Shown here piece by piece: positions 58,312 through 64,000 of a stretch of DNA of 64,000 nucleotides; within the stretch, counting starts at the first letter, position 1, and the number at the start of each line of letters is the position of its first letter. The stretch spans positions 155,324,179 to 155,388,178 of the forward strand of contig NC_071353.1 of NCBI RefSeq assembly GCF_943734655.1, in the 5' to 3' direction. The stretch comes from Sabethes cyaneus (Eukaryota; Arthropoda; Insecta; Diptera; Culicidae). Under the pieces are notes generated by a model. It ran no database searches. It was not told where the DNA came from and saw only the letters and a program-made list of their open reading frames with translations. The position numbers were made by a program, and so were the translations under genes.

Positions 58312-58525
58312 GGACGACTAATCTCGTCCTCGAGCAGGCGTCCCGAATAGTGTCCCACTTTGATTAATTTTTGAAACGTTTTCAAACGTTCACCAAATAC
58401 TATAGCTAAAACAGATTTTCTTTCTGCTGAAAACCGTCAAGAAGCTACTCGGCTGGGATACATCTCACTGGGTATTTCCGAGCGTCCGGTTGTCTATCGA
58501 AATGTTAGACCAGCATTGTACCTCG
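58312..58525 (+). repeat. Array-associated segment (copy 1 of two)
   Basis: The sequence from CTCGTCCTCGAGCAGGCGTC through GAAGCTACTCGGCTGGGATA to the region of GGTTGTCTATCGAAA matches 62966-63160. It directly precedes the A-rich array at 58.5-59.5 kb. Confidence 0.65.
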
Positions 58526-58529
58526 AAGC

Positions 58530-59560
58530 TGCGTAAATGCAACAAAAGGATAGCAAAAATGACGACGCAAAGCGATGAATAAGCGACAAAAAGATAGTAG
58601 AAAAACGATAGAATGCCAAAAAAAAACGTCAATTAATCGACAAAAATGCCAAAACAAGATAAGAAATAAAGGACGCAATACGACGCAAATAAAACGAAAA
58701 ACAGCAATAAAGCAAAAACGGCAAATAAACAATGAAATAACGACGAAAAAGTGATAAAAAGGTGATGCAAAACTGACGAAAACCCAGTAACCAAAGTTGA
58801 AAACAGCGATAAGGGTTGCCAAAAAATTGCGAGAAGCCAAAAGGAAACGACAAAAACGGTAAAGTGATACCTTAAACCTTAAAAATATGAGAAAGATTTA
58901 AAAAGCGATTGAAGCGCTGAAAAACACAACAAAAATGACTAACGAACGCTAAAAAGACAACGTCAAAAAGTTCAAAAGAGATAGAAAAAAAAGACCGGAA
59001 AACAGTGAACAAGAAAATACATGAAAGCACAAGGAAAAGATGACTAGAAAGCGTCGATGAAAGACGATAAAAGTATGATAAAAGGGCGCCGGAATGACAC
59101 GAAAAACAAAAAGACGATAAAGAAGATGCCAAACCAGCGACGTGAACTGTTAAACAAAGATGACAGAGAGCGATAAAAACACCATTAAAACAAGACACCA
59201 AAAACGAACGACAAAAAGAAAACGTAAATATGAGAAAAACAACAGAGAGATGGTATAAAAGTAACGTAGTAACGTAAAGTAAATGGTATAAAACGAAAGC
59301 AAAAAAGACGATAAGAAGAGGATAAAAATACAGCGAAAAGATGACCAAAAAGATGTCAATATAGCATTTAAAGAGCCAAGGAAAACAACTAAAAAGATGC
59401 CGGAAATATCAGCGAAACGACAAAATGCAGCAATGAAAAACAGCAACAAAAAAAAAGCAATGAAACGACAAGTGATGAAAAACCAGCAATGAATACGTTA
59501 AAACATCGACGAAAATCACCAAAAAAAGGACAAAATACTAAAAAAGAGGCAATGAAAAGC
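58530..59560 (-). repeat. GACGAAAA-type array
   Basis: GACAAAAAGATAGTAGAAAA and AAAACGACAAAA words recur. Minus-strand Phe/Leu-rich frames (58505-59449) are artefacts. It ends in (CATAAG)n at about 59560-59580. Confidence 0.75.
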
Positions 59561-59986
59561 ATAAGCATAAGCATAAGCATAGAATACCGCCCGTGTGCTG
59601 CTACTCCGTTATTGACCAGGACCGATGAAAATTGCAAAATGATGGCTGGAAAAAGCATACTTGGGACAGCAGGCTATTTTTCATTGTGCAACATTATCAA
59701 GTGCCTGCGTGCTGATCAATACCGACGCCGGCCACGTCCGAATGCGGGTCCTGGTGGGATGGAAAGGAGTGTTAGTCCAATACTTGTTGCTACTAAAGAC
59801 CAGGGAATCCTCTGCACCTTCACAAGTATTTCGGGAAAGGAATTGTTGTTAGTAGATGGGCGGAGCTAGATGGATAATGTAAGTATGTAAGCATCAGTCA
59901 TATGAGACTAACCTGGATATTCGAAAATTTTCTTGTAAAGCCAGTAACTACGAAAATTAAGATATAAAAAATACCTTTTTAACAAA
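59561..59986 (+). other. Non-array sequence, possible retroelement remnant
   Basis: It begins with CATAAGCATAAGCATAAGC and contains GACCAGGACCGATGAAAATT and ATCAATACCGACGCCGGCCA. The 126-codon frame at 59489-59869 starts in the A-rich array; its C-terminal half (GTAGYFSLCNIIKCLRADQY) has balanced composition but no recognised domain. A transposon 5' or 3' end is one possibility. Confidence 0.35.
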
Positions 59987-62188
59987 TCTTCTATACCTTT
60001 AAAGAAGGATTTCTGTCTGTCTGTCTGTCCGTATGTTCCTTATAGAATCGAAAACTACTGAACCAATCGGCATGAAAATATGCATGTAGAGGTTTTTTGG
60101 GGCCCGGAAAGGTTTTAGTGATGGTTAGAAACCCCTCCCCCCACTAAGAGGGGGGGCTCCCATACAAATGAAATACAAATTTCTGCATAACTCGACAAAT
60201 AATCAAGCAAATAGAACAAAATTTGGCATGTGGGTGTTTTCGGTGACAAGAATTTATTCTATGGTAAATTGAGACCCCTCTCCTCTTTATAAGGGGAATT
60301 ATAACTCCTCTCCTCTTTAAAAGGGGGGGCTTCCATACAAATTTCCTCATAACTCGAGAACTAATCAAGCAAATGGAACCAAATTTGGCATGTGAAGGTT
60401 TTCGAGGGCAAAAATATTTTCTATAGTAAATTAGGACCCCTCCCCACTTTAAGAGGGGGGGCTCCAATACAAACGAAATACAAATTTCCTCATAACTCGA
60501 GAACTAATCAAGCAAATGGAACCAAATTTGGCACGTGGGTGTTTTCGGAGACAAAATATTTTTCTATGATGAATTGGGACCCCTCCCCACTTTAGGAAGG
60601 GGGGCTCCTATACAAATGAAATGCAAATTTCCTCATAACTCGCGAATTAATCAAGCAAATGGAACCAAATTTGGCATGTGAAAGTTTTCTAGGGCATGAA
60701 AATTTTCATGGTGAATTATAACCCCTCCCCACTTTAAGAGGGGGGGCTCCTATACAAACGAAATACAAATTTCCTCATAACTCGAGAAATAATCAAGCAA
60801 ATGGAACCAAATTTGACACGTGGGTGTTTTTGGAGACAAAATTTTTTTCTATGATGAACTGGGACCCCTCCCCACTTTAGGAGGGGGGGCTCCTATACAA
60901 ATGAAATACAAATTTTCTCATAACTCGAGAAATAATCAAGCAAATGGAACCAAATTTGACACGTGGGTGTTTTTGGAGACAAAATTTTTTTCTATGATGA
61001 ACTGGGACCCCTCCTCACTTTAGGAGGGGGGGCTCCTATACAAATGAAATACAAATTTCCTCATAACTTGAGAGCTAATCAAGCAAATGAAACCAAATTT
61101 GGCATGTAAAAGTTTTCGAGGGCAAGAATATTTTCTATGGTGAATTAGGACCCTTCCCAACATTAAGAGGGGGGGCTCCTATACAAACGAAATACAAATT
61201 TCCTCATAACTCGAGAAATAATCAAGCAAATGGAACCAAATTTGACACGTGGGTGTTTTTGGAGACGAAAATTTTTTCTATGATGAACTGGGACCCCTCC
61301 TCACTTTAGGAGGGGTGGCTCCTATACAAATGAAATACAAATTTCCTCATAACTTGAGAGCTAATCAAGCAAATGAAACCAAATTTGGCATGTGAAAGTT
61401 TTCGAGGGCAAGAATATTTTCTATGGTGAATTAGAACCCCTCCCAACTTTAAAAGGGGGGCTCTCATACAAACGAAATACAAATTTCCTCATAACTCGAG
61501 AACTAATCAAGCAAATGGAACCAACTTTTGCACGTGGGTGTTTTTGGAGACAAAAATTTTTTCTATGATGAATTGGGACCCCTACCCACTTTAGGAGGGG
61601 GGGCTCCTATACAAATGAAATTCAAATTTCCTCATAACTCGAGAACTAATCAAGCAAATAGAACCATATTTGGCATGTGGGTGTTTTTGGAGGCAACCAT
61701 TTTTTCTATGATGAATTAGGACCCCTTACCTTTTTAAGAGGGGAGGCTCTCATACAAATGAAATTCAAATTTCCTTATAACTTGAGAACTAATCAAGCAA
61801 ATGGAACCAAATTTGGCATGTGGGGGATTTTGGAGTCTTGAATTTATTTTATGATAGTTAGAGACCTCTCACCCCTGTGGTAGGGGGTTATGGACTCTCA
61901 TACAAATAAAACAGAAATTTTTGCGAAACTCAAAAACTAATCGAACTCGAGAAATTCGAGACTCTTCCATAAAACATTAGTCAATACAAGACCACAAAAA
62001 CTATCTATAGTAACACTAGATCATTCAGGACGAGACGGTCGCGAGTGTTGGCGGTGACCCGCCGTCGGAAGCGCCGCCCACTGGGGGGCTTGCAAAACTC
62101 GAGATTGTGACAAAGATCATCCGAGATTCATGATTTATGTACAACACAGGTTAATTTGTGACAATACGAAGTTTGTCGGGTCAGCTAG
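59987..62188 (+). mobile_element. Helitron-like non-autonomous element with both ends and an internal 142-bp array
   Basis: The 5' end is TCTTCTATACCTTTAAAG after an A, then AAGGATTTCTGTCTGTCTG and TTCCTTATAGAATCG. The 3' end is GACAATACGAAGTTTGTC (a short stem-loop), then GGGTCAGCTAG followed by T. 5' TC, 3' CTAG, a subterminal hairpin and A/T flanks match Helitron rules. Between the ends lie about twelve 142-bp units, a degenerate last unit and about 250 unique bases. There is no RepHel protein, so it depends on an autonomous relative. Confidence 0.75.
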
Positions 62189-62405
62189 TTTAATATAATG
62201 CCAATGGTGCTCATATACAACCATAATTTAATTTATATCGAAAAATACTATGCACATGCGAGATTTACGGCTCAAAAACCACGTAACAACTTGAACTTAT
62301 CCGCGATCAGGGAAATCAGGGATAATGAAACGAGTCAATATAGTCCCTAAGTTGATAAGCATTTCCTCTTACCAACGCTAATATGCAGAGATATAGCGCC
62401 CTACA
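62189..62405. other. Short unassigned spacer
   Basis: About 215 bases of AT-rich sequence lie between the Helitron-like 3' end and the next A-rich array. No feature was seen. Confidence 0.5.
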
Positions 62406-62960
62406 CGCTTACTAAAAAAGAGGCGACGAAAAGGACAAAAAGACGTCGAAATGCACAAGAAGGATACCGAAAAAGCGATTAAAGAATCAAAAAAGGCGAC
62501 CAAAACTGACAAACAAAGGCAAAAAAGACAATTAGGAAAAAACGTTAAAAAATGCCAAAATAACGAAGAACAATGAAACGAAAAAAACATGAAAAAACAG
62601 CGAATAGACGACTAGGAAGCGTCGAAACACGATGAAAAACAACAAAAATATGAAGAAAAAAACGCAACGAAACGACACGAACATATCGAAAAGACGGTGA
62701 TAAAAGTACGAAAATCTGACGAACCAAAAAAGAGGCAAAAAAAACGTAAAAATGAGAAAAAAAAACTGAGAGATATTGAAAATGCAGCAAAACGGAAGTA
62801 ATACAGATGGCCACAAGACGATAAACAGACAGCGAAAAGATGACCAAAGAGATGCCAGTAAGGCATTTAAAGTGCCAAGAAAAGCACTAAAAGGACGCCG
62901 AAAAAATATCAACGAGACGACGAAATTGAACAACGAAAAACAGCATAAACGGACGATGAA
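62406..62960 (-). repeat. GACGAAAA-type array
   Basis: AAAAGACGTCGAAATGCAC and GATGAAAAACAACAAAAAT words recur. Phe/Ser-rich minus-strand frames up to 133 codons are artefacts. Confidence 0.75.
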
Positions 62961-62962
62961 AT

Positions 62963-63190
62963 AATCTCGTCCTCGACCAAGCGTCCCGAAAAGTGTCCCA
63001 CTTTGACTAATTTTTTATCGTGTTAGTTTAAAAGTTTAACCAAAACGCTACAGATAAAGCAGAGTATCTTTCTGCTGAAAATTGCCAAGAAGCTACACGA
63101 CTGGGACAAATTTCACTGGGGATTTCCGATTGTACAGTCGGTTGTTTATCGAAAACGACTGTTTTATAGTGCCTGTACCGTACAGCCGAA
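62963..63190 (+). repeat. Array-associated segment (copy 2 of two)
   Basis: Matches 58312-58525: CTCGTCCTCGACCAAGCGTC, TTTCTGCTGAAAATTGCCAA, GAAGCTACACGACTGGGACA. Here it follows the A-rich array, whereas in copy 1 it precedes it. Confidence 0.65.
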
Positions 63191-64000
63191 AATCCCCAGT
63201 AAAATATGTATTATGTTTTGTGTTGTGTTGCTTCTGAATCGATTTGTTAAGTAGTACAGAACCAATTTTCTATTCTAGTAAATGCAATTCTAGCACTCTG
63301 GCATACAGTCATACAATTAGCCCGTTAAACCCCATTTTTCTGTGTATTAACGTGAATTCGAACAATTTTCTGTCGATTACATTGTAGACAAAAAAAATCA
63401 CGCAACCAAACTCACACTGCCATTTGAATTTTGCCTTCAAAATCCGTGAGATAAAAACTAACGAAATGCAACTCCACAAACGCACCAAACCAAACCGGAG
63501 GAGCGTAGATTAATCACTTCAAAACAATACACTCCGTCGTGTATGCATTATTGCACTGCACACAGCCACTTGACACGCACGCACGGAAACAAAAATGCTG
63601 CAACAATTTGACCAGACGCCGGCACACTACCGTTCCGTTCCGTTCCGTCGGGGAAGGAAAAAAAACGACCACCACCACCACCCAGCAAGCTTGTCAAGGA
63701 AAAACTACTTCAACCACCCGCCCGAAGAAAACGGCTAGGTGTGCACATACTAGTCGGCAGTGTAACCCCAGTGGGTGGTGGTGGGGTTGGGTGGAAAACC
63801 TCCACCACCATATGCTCGCCATTACCAGACACTGAGCAAGCTGGAAATTATCAAATATAGCATAGCAGCAGTAGTAGCAGGAAGGAAAAAAAACTACACC
63901 AGAGAATATATTTGGAAAAATAAACAAAGCGGAAAATAGAATTCAGCGTAATTTCGGACCGGAGGTCCGGTGGTCTGCTTGCTCGCACGGGAGGAAGGGC
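63191..64000. other. Complex right-edge sequence, no supported exon
   Basis: The sequence is non-repetitive apart from CCGTTCCGTTCCGTTCCGT (about 63631-63650) and ACCACCACCACCACC (about 63670-63684). It resembles upstream or UTR-type DNA of a host gene more than array DNA. Frames at 63539-63927 are low-complexity (His/Thr/Pro/Trp) and unsupported by splice sites. Confidence 0.4.

Noticed and set aside
56251..58385. PVPVPIPVP, SQSQSLS and TGQGLRLGT repeat proteins
   Set aside because: All are frames of the GGGACTGGGAAC array; both strands and several phases are open.
59489..59869. 126-codon gene
   Set aside because: The start lies in the A-rich array, no domain is recognised, and the region resembles a repeat-element edge.

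Overview
The window looks like eukaryotic, repeat-dominated intergenic DNA from a fly-like insect, most likely a mosquito. The reasons are short GT-AG introns of 56-64 bp, tRNA-derived SINEs, hAT and TA-target MITEs, Helitron-type ends, non-LTR retrotransposon debris and F-box/leucine-rich-repeat (LRR) genes. Nothing bacterial is present (no operons, ribosome binding sites or CRISPR). The species cannot be fixed from sequence alone, and 'mosquito' is an inference from the repeat style.

Four kinds of material fill the window. (1) Three intact paralogous F-box/LRR genes lie at 7903-9332 (+), 30034-31443 (-) and 42531-43956 (+). Each has two exons, a tiny intron at the same codon boundary and an AATAAA overlapping the stop codon. 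(2) One well-bounded exon of an unrelated gene lies at 50801-51124 (-), with an acceptor and a donor and phase 2 on both sides. (3) Dated or datable mobile elements: a 5'-truncated but open reverse transcriptase (RT) ORF (32.6-34.6 kb, -); two decayed RT copies (1-1150 and 45.2-45.6 kb); a SINE with a 14-bp target duplication (11997-12487); a 1030-bp hAT element with a perfect 8-bp target duplication (13384-14413); a shorter hAT-like element (6846-7511); several MITEs; and Helitron-like elements carrying internal 142-bp tandem arrays (18.6-20.2, 27.5-29.6 and 60.0-62.2 kb). (4) Degenerate satellite-like arrays built from short words. These make up more than half of the window: T-rich TTTTTGTGTCAT-type, TTTTCGTCG-type (and its complement GACGAAAA), GGGACTTGATTT-type, GGGACCGATTTGAGTCGGATTT-type and GGGACTGGGAACGGGAC-type.

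The main architecture is a direct duplication. Block A (about 20367-27435) and block B (about 31853-40930) are nearly identical over about 7 kb. Block B carries the RT insertion that block A lacks, so block A preserves the empty site. Both blocks follow a 142-bp array and a shared 150-bp segment, but in B the second F-box gene lies between that segment and the block, while in A the two are fused directly. Each block contains a large inverted repeat, at whose centre the satellite flips strand.

The long open frames in the T-rich, A-rich and GGGAC arrays are by-products of base composition and are not reported as genes. Working hypothesis: a small, recently expanded F-box adaptor family is being dispersed by segmental duplication inside a satellite-rich domain.
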